64,000 nt of DNA from Novosphingobium silvae. GTDB lineage: Bacteria; Pseudomonadota; Alphaproteobacteria; Sphingomonadales; Sphingomonadaceae. Shown here piece after piece: positions 32,685 to 40,773 of this stretch. Location: contig NZ_WVTD01000005.1 of the NCBI RefSeq assembly GCF_009856825.1, positions 62,001 through 126,000 on the forward strand, given 5' to 3'. Position numbers and translations under genes: made by a program. Numbering within the stretch: the first letter of the stretch is position 1; the number at the start of each line of letters is the position of its first letter. Below the pieces are notes generated by a model that saw nothing but the letters and a program-made list of their open reading frames with translations, was not told the DNA's origin and ran no database searches.

Positions 32685-34010
32685 TCAGAATTTGCTCCCC
32701 GCGGTGGGCTTGATTTCGAGGCTGACGCCTTCCTGGATGACGACGACGACATCCTTGGCCGCGCCGACCTCGACGATGGGGCCGGCCTGGCGCGCGAGAT
32801 CGAGATAGAAGTCTGTCAGCTTGTCCGACGAGCGCGACAGGCCGCCGGCGATGCCCGCCTGCGCCGCGTCGCCCGCATCCAGCGTGCGGACCGAGCCCAG
32901 CGCCGAGGTCGAGACATTGCCGACCGTGTTCTCGACCGTCTGCGCGACTCCGGTGATGGTGCCCGCGATAAAGGAGCGGGCCAGCGCCGCGCCGGCACGG
33001 GTGACGACCTTGCCGGAGAGGCCCTTCTTGCCGTCGGCATCGACGAAGAAGCCCTTGATCGGCTGATCGACCACCGAGCGTTCGTCGAAGTCGACGCAGG
33101 ACAGCGAGACCAGCTGGACTTCGACCCGCTCCTTGGCGAGGCTGCCGGTGGCGTTGCCGATGACGAAGCAGCCGGAGAGGTTGGCCTTGACGTCATTGGG
33201 CAGCACGGCAGGCGCCTGGACACGCGCGATCAGCGGCTCGGGATTGTTGGTCGCGTCCCGGCTCGCCAGCGCGTCGATCCCGGTCAGCAGCCGCGCCTTC
33301 ATGAAACCAGGCGGCAAATAGATCGTCCGGGCCTTTTTTTTAGCGCCCGCTGCCGCATCTCCGCCGCCGACCGGCGCGGTCGCCGCGCCGATCGCGCCCA
33401 CTGTCTTTTCGACCGGCGGAGCAGGGGGTGCGGGCGGGGCCGCGGGAGGCGCCGGAGGAGCGGACGCCGATGGATCGATGTCGCCGGTCGCGGGCGGTTC
33501 GGGAAAGTCGGGAACCGCGCCGGGGATCGCCGGCGGCAGGTCGCCGTCGATCGCGCCCGCCGTGCCGGTCCCAGGCACGATCTTGCCTTCCTCGATCGCG
33601 GTCACGCGCTCGCCGAGCAGCGTCTGACCGTCGAGGATCTTCTTCAGGTCGCCGCGCAGCTTGATCTCGAGGCTGTCGCCGCGAAGTCCCGCACCCATGT
33701 CGAGATGCGAACTCGGCGGCGCGGCGGCTTCCTCGGCCTTGTCGCCGCTCGCCGAATAGAGGCCGAGCCCCAGCGCGCCGATCACGCCGGCGACGCCGAG
33801 CTGCTTCAAGCGCAGCTGCTGGCGCGCGCTCAGCGTCTGCCAGCGCGCCTTGAGATCGAGCAATGCCGGACCGCGCGAGGCGAGGTCGGGACGAACGCGT
33901 TCCTCCTGAAAACCGTCGAGGTCGAGTTCGCCGTCCCGGTCCTGAAGCGTGCGATCACCGCGACCGCCGCGATTGCCGGGGCTGCGATCATTCGGACCGG
34001 CGGGGCTCAT
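32685..34010 (-). CDS. traB: TraB, channel protein (VirB10-like)
   Basis: This is a 441-aa core-complex protein that spans the inner membrane and reaches the outer membrane. A charged cytoplasmic head of 65 residues precedes a helix (LGVAGVIGALGLGLYS, residues about 71-86), then a periplasmic coiled part. A Pro/Ala-rich linker covers about residues 155-205 (APPAPPAAPPAPPAPPVEK). The C-terminal TraB/TrbI domain includes YLPPGFMKARLLTGIDA and CFVIGNATGSLAKERVEV. The start overlaps the traK stop by 4 bp. Confidence 0.92.
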   Translation of the reverse strand: MSPAGPNDRSPGNRGGRGDRTLQDRDGELDLDGFQEERVRPDLASRGPALLDLKARWQTLSARQQLRLKQLGVAGVIGALGLGLYSASGDKAEEAAAPPSSHLDMGAGLRGDSLEIKLRGDLKKILDGQTLLGERVTAIEEGKIVPGTGTAGAIDGDLPPAIPGAVPDFPEPPATGDIDPSASAPPAPPAAPPAPPAPPVEKTVGAIGAATAPVGGGDAAAGAKKKARTIYLPPGFMKARLLTGIDALASRDATNNPEPLIARVQAPAVLPNDVKANLSGCFVIGNATGSLAKERVEVQLVSLSCVDFDERSVVDQPIKGFFVDADGKKGLSGKVVTRAGAALARSFIAGTITGVAQTVENTVGNVSTSALGSVRTLDAGDAAQAGIAGGLSRSSDKLTDFYLDLARQAGPIVEVGAAKDVVVVIQEGVSLEIKPTAGSKF

Positions 34011-34765
34011 TGTATGGTTCCCCGGCGCACGACGATCAGCCGGGCCGTCTCGCCCGCCGACAGAGTGCCGCGGTCGAGCGTGACCGCGAAGATATTGGCG
34101 CCGAGCGCGCTGTCGAGGAAGCTGCGTTCGTCGAGCAGCGTGTCGCTCGCCACCGACACCAGATACTCCGAGGCCGAGAGGCCCGAGCCGTCGACCTCAA
34201 TGCGGCGCCGTTCCTCGATGCTGGCATCGGGGAGCAGCCCCAGGCGGAGCGGGCCCGAGCGCGGTGCGACGCTGGTGAAGCTCGCCGGTATCCGGTCCTG
34301 GAGCATCGAGAGCGTGATCGAGACCGCGCGTTCTTCCTCGACCAGCGGTCCGAGCAGTTCCTCGTTCGCCTGCGCGCGCTGGGCGCCCCCCGGCTGCAAC
34401 GTCACCGTCTGCGCCGGAATGTCGGATGGTTCGGCGTAAAGCGCAAAGACCGCGCCGTTGCAGGTGATGAAGAATTCGGACGGGACCGTCACGAAAGTCC
34501 GCGTCACCGCACCGGCGTCGTCGATCTCGCGGACGAGAAACTTGATCCACGCGTCGCGTCCGGCTTTTTCGACGGCGATCGCCTTCTCGGCGGAGAACTT
34601 GACGTCCTCGATCTCGCCGCCCGCGCAGATCACATGATTGATGTCGCGGTTGGACAGGCGGATCGTGCTGGTCTGGTCGGGCAGCGCGACGATGGTCTGC
34701 GCCATGACGGGCAGCGGCATCAGGGCGAGGCCGAGCGCCAGCAGCCGCTTAGCGGGGCTGTGCAT
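34007..34765 (-). CDS. traK: TraK, secretin-like channel protein
   Basis: This is a 252-aa periplasmic/outer-membrane F-type TraK (VirB9-like). A signal peptide is cut near PVMAQTI (residue 18). ALPDQTSTIRLSNRDINHV is the typical N-terminal motif (form VxxSxxDVNRI). The C-terminus ends GETARLIVVRRG. GAGGAGA lies 7 nt before the ATG at 34765, preferred to an ATG 15 nt upstream. It overlaps the end of traE by 17 bp and traB by 4 bp. Confidence 0.9.
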   Translation of the reverse strand: MHSPAKRLLALGLALMPLPVMAQTIVALPDQTSTIRLSNRDINHVICAGGEIEDVKFSAEKAIAVEKAGRDAWIKFLVREIDDAGAVTRTFVTVPSEFFITCNGAVFALYAEPSDIPAQTVTLQPGGAQRAQANEELLGPLVEEERAVSITLSMLQDRIPASFTSVAPRSGPLRLGLLPDASIEERRRIEVDGSGLSASEYLVSVASDTLLDERSFLDSALGANIFAVTLDRGTLSAGETARLIVVRRGTIQ

Positions 34766-35387
34766 CAAACTTCTCCTCATTGAGGGCGGTCAGCCAGAAG
34801 CGGCCGTTGTCGATCACGTATCGGATCCGCAGATTGCCCCGGAACTTGCGGATCACGCCGCCGATCACGCGCACCTTTTCGACGGGAACGAGGATCTCGG
34901 TCCTGGTCCAGGTCACCGGCTGATCGGGGCGGATATAAGTCGCGATCGAGAGTGTCGGATTGTCGGCCAGCTCGTCGAGCAGGCGGTTGAGACTGTCGCG
35001 CACGCTATTGTAGGTCGAGGGGTGGACGATCGAGAGCAGCTCCTGGAACTGCCGGTCCGCCGAGTAAGCCGAATAGGTGCCCGACAGCGACACCACGTTG
35101 CGCGTAATCGTGCGCAGGTATGCCTCGGACGGCTCGCTGCCGGTCACATAGAGGTCGCCGCCGCTGCCGAACGGCACGACCACGGTGCGGGTGTTCTGGT
35201 TCGAGGTGTAGATGAGCGTGCCGAGCACGGCGGTAATGCCGAACAGGCCGATCACGGCGAGCTTCAGCAGCCGGTTCTCCTCGAACAGGTTGCTCGCGCC
35301 CTGCAGGTAGCGGTGCATGCCGAAGCTTGCGGGCTTGCCGAGCAGGGGGTCGCGTGGAGGCGCGTCGGGGGATTTGCGTCCGAACAT
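34749..35387 (-). CDS. traE: TraE, pilus assembly protein (VirB5/TraE family)
   Basis: This is a 212-aa protein with a short cytoplasmic N-terminus, one membrane helix (LLKLAVIGLFGITAVLGTLIY, residues about 40-60) and a periplasmic domain. Family motifs are SEAYLRTITRNVVSLSGTYS and VVSL/YSA positions, then YNSVRDSLNRLLDELA. It is part of the inner-membrane pilus assembly platform. It lies 9 bp downstream of traL. Confidence 0.9.
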   Translation of the reverse strand: MFGRKSPDAPPRDPLLGKPASFGMHRYLQGASNLFEENRLLKLAVIGLFGITAVLGTLIYTSNQNTRTVVVPFGSGGDLYVTGSEPSEAYLRTITRNVVSLSGTYSAYSADRQFQELLSIVHPSTYNSVRDSLNRLLDELADNPTLSIATYIRPDQPVTWTRTEILVPVEKVRVIGGVIRKFRGNLRIRYVIDNGRFWLTALNEEKFDAQPR

Positions 35388-35396
35388 CGCTTGGAC

Positions 35397-35663
35397 TCAC
35401 TCGAAGAAGCGGGTCTGCGTCGGACCCGGATAGTTGCGAAAGCTGACGAGGCCCCAGCGCCAGGCCATGTGCGGGATGAACCCGCGCGGCTTGGTGCGAA
35501 GCCAGGGGACGAAAAGGAGAAGACCCGCAACGAGCGCCCAACCGAGCATCCCGCCGAGGACTACGGCGACGAAGATGACGGTGATCACCAGCACGAATTC
35601 GTCCGATCCGAACCACAGGATCTGGACCGGCTTGTGCAGATATTGGGGTAGCCGCTCGTTCAT
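35397..35663 (-). CDS. traL: TraL, pilus assembly protein
   Basis: This is an 88-aa inner-membrane protein typical of F-type TraL. LPQYLHKPVQILWFGSDE is the conserved N-terminal region. Two helices follow (VLVITVIFVAVVLGGMLGW and LVAGLLLFVPWL), and the end is MAWRWGLVSFRNYPGPTQTR. AAGGAGGAG precedes the ATG at 35663; a longer frame upstream lacks a good start. Confidence 0.9.
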   Translation of the reverse strand: MNERLPQYLHKPVQILWFGSDEFVLVITVIFVAVVLGGMLGWALVAGLLLFVPWLRTKPRGFIPHMAWRWGLVSFRNYPGPTQTRFFE

Positions 35664-35796
35664 GAGCCTTCTCCTCCTTGCGTCGTGACCTCCCTTCCGA
35701 AGCCGGTTGAACTTCGTGGGCTGTCTCGCCATCGCGCCTGTGCGCGCTGGCCCGTTGAGGCCCGCGGTCCGCGTGGGCGGACCACGGACCGAACCG

Positions 35797-36114
35797 TCAG
35801 ATGACCATCCCGAAGGTCTGGAGGATCGAGTCCGCCTTGATCAGGCAGACCGCCGCGACGATCGTCGGGATGCCGATCATGATGTTCGAGAACAGCCTGC
35901 TCACGCCGAACAGGAAGGCGGCGACGCCGCCGACGAAGCCGAGCGGGCCTTTGACGCCCTGGTTCACGACGATATCGTAGATGTCGTAGCCGAGGTCACC
36001 CGCGGCCGGCGCGGAGAAGGCGTGAGCCCCACCGGCGCCGAGCAGCGCGAGCGCGGTCAAAGGGATGCCGACATTGGCGAGCGAGACGGTCTGCCGACCG
36101 ATGGTCCTCAACAT
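35797..36114 (-). CDS. traA: TraA-like pilin
   Basis: This is a 105-aa prepilin. The N-terminal leader (about 35 residues) has a hydrophobic part (VGIPLTALALLGAGGAHA) and a likely cleavage after AHA. The mature pilin of about 70 residues has two hydrophobic helices (GPLGFVGGVAAFLFGVSRLF and IMIGIPTIVAAVCLIKADSI). AGGAG lies 7 nt before the ATG at 36114. It is separated from traL by 133 bp and from the dsbC-like gene by 156 bp, the loosest spacing in the operon, which suits a highly expressed structural subunit. Confidence 0.85.
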   Translation of the reverse strand: MLRTIGRQTVSLANVGIPLTALALLGAGGAHAFSAPAAGDLGYDIYDIVVNQGVKGPLGFVGGVAAFLFGVSRLFSNIMIGIPTIVAAVCLIKADSILQTFGMVI

Positions 36115-36270
36115 GCATTTGCTCCTGTGAAGATGGGCCGCTCCGGGATCTGCTTGCCGGCATCGATGGGGATCGCTGTCGGCCGGCGGCGAGGCTGGAC
36201 GGCCCGTCTCGGGTCTCGCCGCCGGCATGGGGCTGGCGCGGTGATCGCCGCACCAGGGATCGGGACGTGG

Positions 36271-37053
36271 TCAGCGCCCGGCATTGGCGAGCGCCTTCGT
36301 CCCGGCGAGGAACTCCTCGATCTCGGCCTGCCGGAAGCCGGAGATGATCTTGCCTTCCGCGATCAGCGTCGGCGTGCCGGTGATCCCGACGCTGCGCACG
36401 ACGCCGGCGTCGGCTTCGACCCGCGCCTTGCCTTCCGCGCATTTGCGCAACTGCGCGGGAGCGGCACCGGCGTAGATCGCCTTGAACGCGGCTTCCTTGT
36501 CGGGCGAGCAATGGACATGCTCGGCCTTGGCGGCAGCCTCGGGATGGATGCCGGAGACGAAGAAGATGAGGCGGCGCACCGGCTTGCCCTCGGCGGCCTT
36601 TGCTGCCCAGAAGCGGTCGAGCGCGCGGCAGTAGGGGCAATCGGGATCAGTGAACTCGAGGACGACGGGTGCGCCTTCGGGGCCGATAGCTAGGGCCTTG
36701 CTGGTGTCGATCGCGGCGAGCTTCCTCGCCGCAGTGGAATTCTGCGCCAGCGCGGTCAGATTCTGCCCGTTGCGGTCGTAGACCTCCGCGAACAGCAGGT
36801 GCTCGCTCTCGGGCGCGTAGTAGATGATGCGACCACCCGCGCTCGCCTGGTAGATCGGACCCTTGACCGGCGCCGGTCCGAAATCCTCGAACTGGAGATT
36901 GGTGAAGGTCTGCCGCAGTTCGCTCTCGGCTTCGCGCGCCGCCGCGGCGAGCGGATCGGCTTGCTGCGCCGAGGCGGCGCTTTGGGCAGCGAGGATCAGA
37001 GGCAGGGCGAGGGCTGCTGCCCCGATCTTTGGCCCGAGCTTACGGATGCGCAT
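36271..37053 (-). CDS. DsbC-like disulfide isomerase of the tra operon
   Basis: This is a 260-aa periplasmic protein. A signal peptide ends near SAASAQQ (residue 31). The N-terminal dimerisation part is followed by a thioredoxin domain with DPDCPYCRALDRF, with CPYC near residue 136, and the cis-Pro loop GITGTPTLIAEG. It probably shuffles disulfides in Cys-rich Tra proteins such as TraU and the TraN-like ORFs. AGGAG lies 7 nt before the ATG at 37053, and the start overlaps the end of the lipoprotein gene by 14 bp. Confidence 0.88.
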   Translation of the reverse strand: MRIRKLGPKIGAAALALPLILAAQSAASAQQADPLAAAAREAESELRQTFTNLQFEDFGPAPVKGPIYQASAGGRIIYYAPESEHLLFAEVYDRNGQNLTALAQNSTAARKLAAIDTSKALAIGPEGAPVVLEFTDPDCPYCRALDRFWAAKAAEGKPVRRLIFFVSGIHPEAAAKAEHVHCSPDKEAAFKAIYAGAAPAQLRKCAEGKARVEADAGVVRSVGITGTPTLIAEGKIISGFRQAEIEEFLAGTKALANAGR

Positions 37054-37348
37054 GCGAAATCTCCTGAATGGCGCTAACCGGAGGTGAGAGCAGGCGCGCA
37101 TCGAGATGCGTGCCCGATCCTACCGGGATGTGTTCACGGGCCGTGGCCGACAGGCCGCCGTTCTCCGCCGGGGCCGATGCCGCCGCGCGGATCACAAAGC
37201 CGTCCGCCGTCGCGGCGATGGTCCGATGCCGCCCCACGTCCGGCATGGAGCTGAGGCGCTGGGAGCGATTGTCCGGCGTCGCGCAGGCTGTCGTCGTAAG
37301 GACGAGGACGCCCAGGGCAGCCGTCATCGCTTTGGCAATCGGCTTCAT
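37040..37348 (-). CDS. Small lipoprotein, first gene of the tra operon
   Basis: This is a 102-aa lipoprotein. The signal peptide (KAMTAALGVLVLTTTAC) ends in a lipobox-like TTAC with Cys near residue 22. The remainder is hydrophilic, with TIAATADGFVIRAAAS. GGAG lies 6 nt before the ATG at 37348. It overlaps the dsbC-like gene, so it is probably the first gene of the transfer operon. No family recognised. A surface-exclusion role is conceivable because F-type elements encode an exclusion lipoprotein (TraT), but there is no visible similarity. Confidence 0.6.
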   Translation of the reverse strand: MKPIAKAMTAALGVLVLTTTACATPDNRSQRLSSMPDVGRHRTIAATADGFVIRAAASAPAENGGLSATAREHIPVGSGTHLDARLLSPPVSAIQEISHAHP

Positions 37349-37795
37349 GCACGACTCCATGTCGGCGCAACGCGCCAAGGTTAAAGTTACTTAACGATCC
37401 GAAGTATCAGGCCCGATTCGACTTGAGTTGTTCGGAACGAGGTTTGACTGATGGGATTCGAAGTCGATTGCAACAGGCCCCGGCAGCTGAGTGCCGCCAG
37501 CTTCGAAATTAGCCGGAATTGCTCGAAAATAGCTTTATTTCGGTATGATGGGTTCGTTCGCGCCGCTCTGTCGCACTTTCGGAAGATAAACTCCGAAACA
37601 CCCCATTTTGGATGAATTCGGCAACGAAATGCCGACTATACCGTATTCGACTGGTGCGGGCACGTATTCATGCCTATTCGGTAGATATATTCCTCTAAAA
37701 TCATCGGCATCTATTATTGCGGACGACCGTCTGGGCTAATTAGATATTTCGGGCGATCCATCGCGCCAGGACGCGTTGCTGCGGAGGACGAGATC
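37349..37795. promoter_or_regulatory. Divergent control region of tra operon and XRE regulator
   Basis: These 447 bp have no gene and are AT-richer than the surroundings, as expected for promoters of the minus-strand tra operon and the plus-strand regulator. They contain two perfect inverted repeats: TTCGGA-N8-TCCGAA (37578-37597) and TCGGCA-N6-TGCCGA (37618-37635). The two are 20 bp apart and share the core TCGG/CCGA. Further TTCG elements are scattered around them. They are candidate operators for the XRE protein; direct proof is lacking. Confidence 0.55.
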
Positions 37796-38212
37796 ATGGA
37801 GCCCGACGATAAATTTGCCGCCGTCGACACGTCGATCTTCAGGGAGATCAAGCTGCTGTCCGGCGAGCGGATCAGGCACGAGCGGAACCTGCGCGGCATC
37901 ACGCAAATAGAGCTTGCCGCCAACATGGGCGGCAGCCCGCGCTGGATGCGCGAGATCGAGGCCGGGGCGCCGGGCACGAAGCTGGAGGATCATCTGAAAG
38001 CCACGCTCAGCCTCGGTATGCCGACGGGACATATCGCCTTCTCGATCCTCTTTGCGGGCCAGCGCATGCGGTTCCCGCGTCAGCTCATCTACGGCGATCT
38101 GCCCGCCATCGAGCGCAAGTGCATCGAGATGATATCGGATTCGGTGCTCACCGCGCTCAAGCAGGATCTCTCACCCCAATGGCGGCGCGGCGATGATTGC
38201 GGCCAGATATGA
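37796..38212 (+). CDS. XRE-type DNA-binding regulator
   Basis: This is a 138-aa protein with an N-terminal helix-turn-helix (residues about 20-60): LLSGERIRHERNLRGITQIE followed by LAANMGGSPRWMREIEAG. The C-terminal half (LEDHLKATLSLGMPTGHIAF) has no recognised domain. It is transcribed away from the tra operon across a region with two inverted repeats, so it is a likely regulator of transfer genes. The start has no strong ribosome-binding site (GAGGACGAG about 8 nt upstream). Its 3' end overlaps a 39-aa frame. Confidence 0.75.
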   Translation: MEPDDKFAAVDTSIFREIKLLSGERIRHERNLRGITQIELAANMGGSPRWMREIEAGAPGTKLEDHLKATLSLGMPTGHIAFSILFAGQRMRFPRQLIYGDLPAIERKCIEMISDSVLTALKQDLSPQWRRGDDCGQI

Positions 38213-38312
38213 AACCCGCGACCGCTCCGAACTGCGGCGCATCTTCATCGAGCGGATATTGTTCGATCCGATTGACCCGCAGACAAATAGGGCCACAGCT
38301 GCTTTGCGATGA
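38193..38312 (+). CDS. Small ORF overlapping the XRE gene
   Basis: This is a 39-aa frame starting MIAARYETRDRSELRRIFIE, overlapping the XRE gene by 20 bp in another frame. It is charged and helix-prone and may be a real small coupled protein, or the end of a once longer XRE protein after a frameshift. Evidence is weak. Confidence 0.25.
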   Translation: MIAARYETRDRSELRRIFIERILFDPIDPQTNRATAALR

Positions 38313-38343
38313 TCGGCCAACGCAGCTGGATCCAGACCAACGG

Positions 38344-39348
38344 TCAGCGACTACACAGCCCGCATATGTGCCCGGTCTCTTCTCTGGCGGGGTGCGGCTC
38401 GATCGTGACGTGGACGAACTCGTCATGCACCCGGACCCGTCTGGCATAATCCCCGGGAGGCAAGGGTCGTTCCGCGACCAGAGCGACGATCGCGGCGAAC
38501 TTGCCCGGACCCACCTGCCAGACGTGAAGATCGGTGATGCGGGCATCGCCGTCCTCGATCGCCTCGCGGATCTCGTCTTCAAGCTCGGTATTGGCGGCCG
38601 CGTCGACCAGCACGGCCGAGCTGTCGCGCAGCAGGCCGAATGACCAGCGGGCGATCACGACCGCACCGACGACTCCCATGGCGGCATCCATCCAGCGCCA
38701 GCCGAGAAACAAACCGGCAAGCAGCGCGGCGATCGCCAGCAGCGAGGTCAGCGCGTCGGCGACGACATGGAAGTAGGCCGCGCGCAGATTGTTGTCGTGC
38801 TCGTGATGATGGCGATAATGCCCGTGATGGTCGTGCGCATGATGATCGTGATGGCCCTCGTGACCGTGGCCATGATGATGGCTGCCGAGCAGCCAGGCGC
38901 TGACGAGGTTCACGATCAGGCCGAGGATCGCGATCCAGATCGCCTCGACATAGGCGATGTCGGCGGGCGCGAAGAGTCGCCGGACCGACTCGATGCCGAT
39001 ACCGAGCGCGATGATCGCCAGCACGAGGGCGCTGGCAAAGCCGGCCAACTCGCCGACCTTGCCGGTGCCGAAAGTGAAGCGCGGATCGCGCGCATGGCGC
39101 CGGGCATAGCCATAGGCGAAGGCCGCGACGCCGAGCGCGCCCGCATGGGTCGCCATGTGGAAGCCGTCCGCGAGCAGCGCCATCGATCCGGTCAGATAGC
39201 CGGCGGCGATCTCGCCGATCATCATCGCGAAGGTCAGCACGACGACGATGCGGGTGCGCCGCGCATTCTCGTCATGGCTCGCGCCCAGGAAGTTGTGATA
39301 GTGCGCGAGGGTCTCGGCGCTTCGCAAGACGTCCGTATCGCGAGTCAT
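38344..39348 (-). CDS. dmeF: Co/Ni efflux transporter of the CDF family (DmeF)
   Basis: This is a 334-aa inner-membrane metal/proton antiporter. Six helices are visible; metal-site motifs are ADGFHMATH in helix 2 and FHVVADALTS in helix 5 (HxxxD). A His-rich cytoplasmic loop of about 30 residues between helices 4 and 5 contains more than 15 His. The C-terminal CDF domain includes VLVDAAAN and ITDLHVWQVGPG. The layout and the His-rich loop match DmeF. It overlaps the repressor gene by ATGA, as in known dmeRF operons. Confidence 0.9.
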   Translation of the reverse strand: MTRDTDVLRSAETLAHYHNFLGASHDENARRTRIVVVLTFAMMIGEIAAGYLTGSMALLADGFHMATHAGALGVAAFAYGYARRHARDPRFTFGTGKVGELAGFASALVLAIIALGIGIESVRRLFAPADIAYVEAIWIAILGLIVNLVSAWLLGSHHHGHGHEGHHDHHAHDHHGHYRHHHEHDNNLRAAYFHVVADALTSLLAIAALLAGLFLGWRWMDAAMGVVGAVVIARWSFGLLRDSSAVLVDAAANTELEDEIREAIEDGDARITDLHVWQVGPGKFAAIVALVAERPLPPGDYARRVRVHDEFVHVTIEPHPAREETGHICGLCSR

Positions 39349-39620
39349 TTGGAATAGCGCCGGATCACGGTTGTCAGCTCCGCGGCGCCGGCCGCGCGCT
39401 CGGTATCGTCAAGGCCGGGCCGTGCGACATGCTCATTGAGATGCTCGACGATGATCTCGTCCATCAACCCGTTCACAGCGCCGCGCACCGCCGCGACGAG
39501 TTGGAGAATATCGGCGCAGGGCGCCTTGTCAGTGAGGCCGCGTTCGACCGCTGCGACCTGTCCTGCGATGCGTTTGACCCGCGCCATGAGATCGGAGTCG
39601 TTTCGAGATGTGTGTGCCAT
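39345..39620 (-). CDS. dmeR: Metal-responsive repressor DmeR (RcnR/CsoR family)
   Basis: This is a 91-aa all-helical repressor of the DUF156 family. All four RcnR metal ligands align: His3, Cys35, His60 and His64 (MAHTS, APCADI, EHLNEHV). That pattern indicates Co(II)/Ni(II) sensing rather than copper (CsoR) or formaldehyde (FrmR). On binding metal it should leave its operator and release dmeF transcription. An AGGGGGG tract 6 nt before the ATG acts as ribosome-binding site and is part of the operator. Confidence 0.88.
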   Translation of the reverse strand: MAHTSRNDSDLMARVKRIAGQVAAVERGLTDKAPCADILQLVAAVRGAVNGLMDEIIVEHLNEHVARPGLDDTERAAGAAELTTVIRRYSK

Positions 39621-39621
39621 A

Positions 39622-39637
39622 CTATACCCCCCTATAT
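39622..39637 (-). promoter_or_regulatory. DmeR operator (TATA-C6-TATA)
   Basis: CTATACCCCCCTATAT on the plus strand contains TATA-CCCCCC-TATA (39623-39636), the classical operator of the RcnR/FrmR/DmeR group (a G/C tract flanked by A/T inverted repeat). It lies 1 bp from the dmeR start codon and includes the apparent Shine-Dalgarno. A TTGTCA element about 16 nt upstream of TATAGG could be the promoter. Confidence 0.8.
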
Positions 39638-39640
39638 TAT

Positions 39641-40051
39641 TTAGGGACAGGCTGACAACTGTTCCGGGCGGGCGGTGGCATACACCGGAGCTAAGCGACG
39701 AGATCCCGCCGCGGGAATGATAAGCGAGAACGCAATATGCGGCATTTGCTTGCCTGAAAGCGCGATCTTCGTCCTTTGGAAGCCGCTCCGGAAATGCTAG
39801 ATTGGCTGCGCGTCATGGCCTGCCTGCGTTGCCCACAGGGTAGCAATCCATGCGCTATTCCCATGCGGACTCATACGATCAGCTTCGGCGAACGCGTTCG
39901 CGTAATGGCCGGATGGCGGTCCAACCGTTCCAAATCGGCCGGAAGGGAAGGGAGAGGGAAGGAAGCGGAAGCAGCGGACAGACAACTGTCGAAGACCCCA
40001 ATCCCTCAACCACAACACTGAAGTCGGCAGGCGACCCGATCGGACGTTGCA
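39641..40051. other. No recognisable gene
   Basis: About 410 bp between the dmeR operator and the AlpA-like gene. Short frames on both strands show no motif. The dmeR promoter lies at its left end; the rest presumably carries the AlpA promoter. Confidence 0.5.
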
Positions 40052-40267
40052 ATGCGTAATCTGCTGGCATTCTCCGATCTAAAGGCGAAGGATATTCCTT
40101 TCACCCGCCAGCATGTGGCACGCTTGATCAAGCAGGGGCGCTTTCCCGCACCGATCAAACTGGGCGTAGGCACGAACCGCTGGATAGCTTCCGAGATCGA
40201 TGACTGGTTGGATCAGCGAAAGGCCGCCCGGGATGAGGCTCTGGCATCGCGGCCAGGAAACCCATAG
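40052..40267 (+). CDS. AlpA-family excisionase-like regulator
   Basis: This is a 71-aa MerR-like winged HTH protein. FTRQHVARLIKQGRFPAPIK is the classical AlpA recognition region, followed by RWIASEIDDWLDQRKA. Such proteins control integrase expression or act as excisionases in phage-like islands. It lies 331 bp from the tRNA-Lys 3' end. An integrase might be expected beside it, but none is complete here. No clear ribosome-binding site is visible before the ATG. Confidence 0.85.
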   Translation: MRNLLAFSDLKAKDIPFTRQHVARLIKQGRFPAPIKLGVGTNRWIASEIDDWLDQRKAARDEALASRPGNP

Positions 40268-40597
40268 TCAATTTTCACGATAGCAGACCGAACGTCCGCT
40301 AGTTCCGAACGGTGCGCAGGCAAAGCCTTCCCCGAACGTCGCTTGCGAATCGGCTTTCCGTGAGCAGCATAAGGCTCGTTCACAAGCCAGGGCTAGATGC
40401 CTCAAGTCAGGTCTTGCACGGCAGATTTTGAGGTCGGCGCACGCGAACAAGGCGTCACTGGCAGGAACATTCCCGAACCTCTGGGAGCCTCGCATCACGT
40501 GAAATCTGCTGCACAGTTTGCTGCACACCAGCGGAATCTTGATCGAAAATCGACCTTAGGTTACTGTGACAAGTCACTGAAATTATTAAGAAAGTAG
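40268..40597. other. Island end region with TGCTGCACA direct repeat
   Basis: This stretch of 330 bp between the AlpA gene and tRNA-Lys holds no convincing gene. TGCTGCACA occurs at 40507-40515 and 40519-40527 with a 12-bp period, resembling the paired repeat at 219-246. It may be the recombinase arm-site region at the element end. Confidence 0.45.
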
Positions 40598-40673
<76 letters not shown>

Positions 40674-40735
40674 ACACTACCTGCTACAAGGCCTTGCGGC
40701 CCCGCCGCTTCGGCAGCGGAGAGGCCCCTATAAAG

Positions 40736-40758
40736 GCTCTTTTCGGATTGAAAAGAGC
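40736..40758 (-). terminator. Rho-independent terminator of the rod operon (candidate)
   Basis: A nine-base stem (GCTCTTTTC / GAAAAGAGC) with loop GGATT lies 15 bp after the rodA stop. On the transcribed strand it is followed by CTTTAT, a modest T-tract. It closes the mreBCD-mrdA-rodA unit. Confidence 0.6.
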
Positions 40759-40773
40759 TATTCTCAAAAAAGT

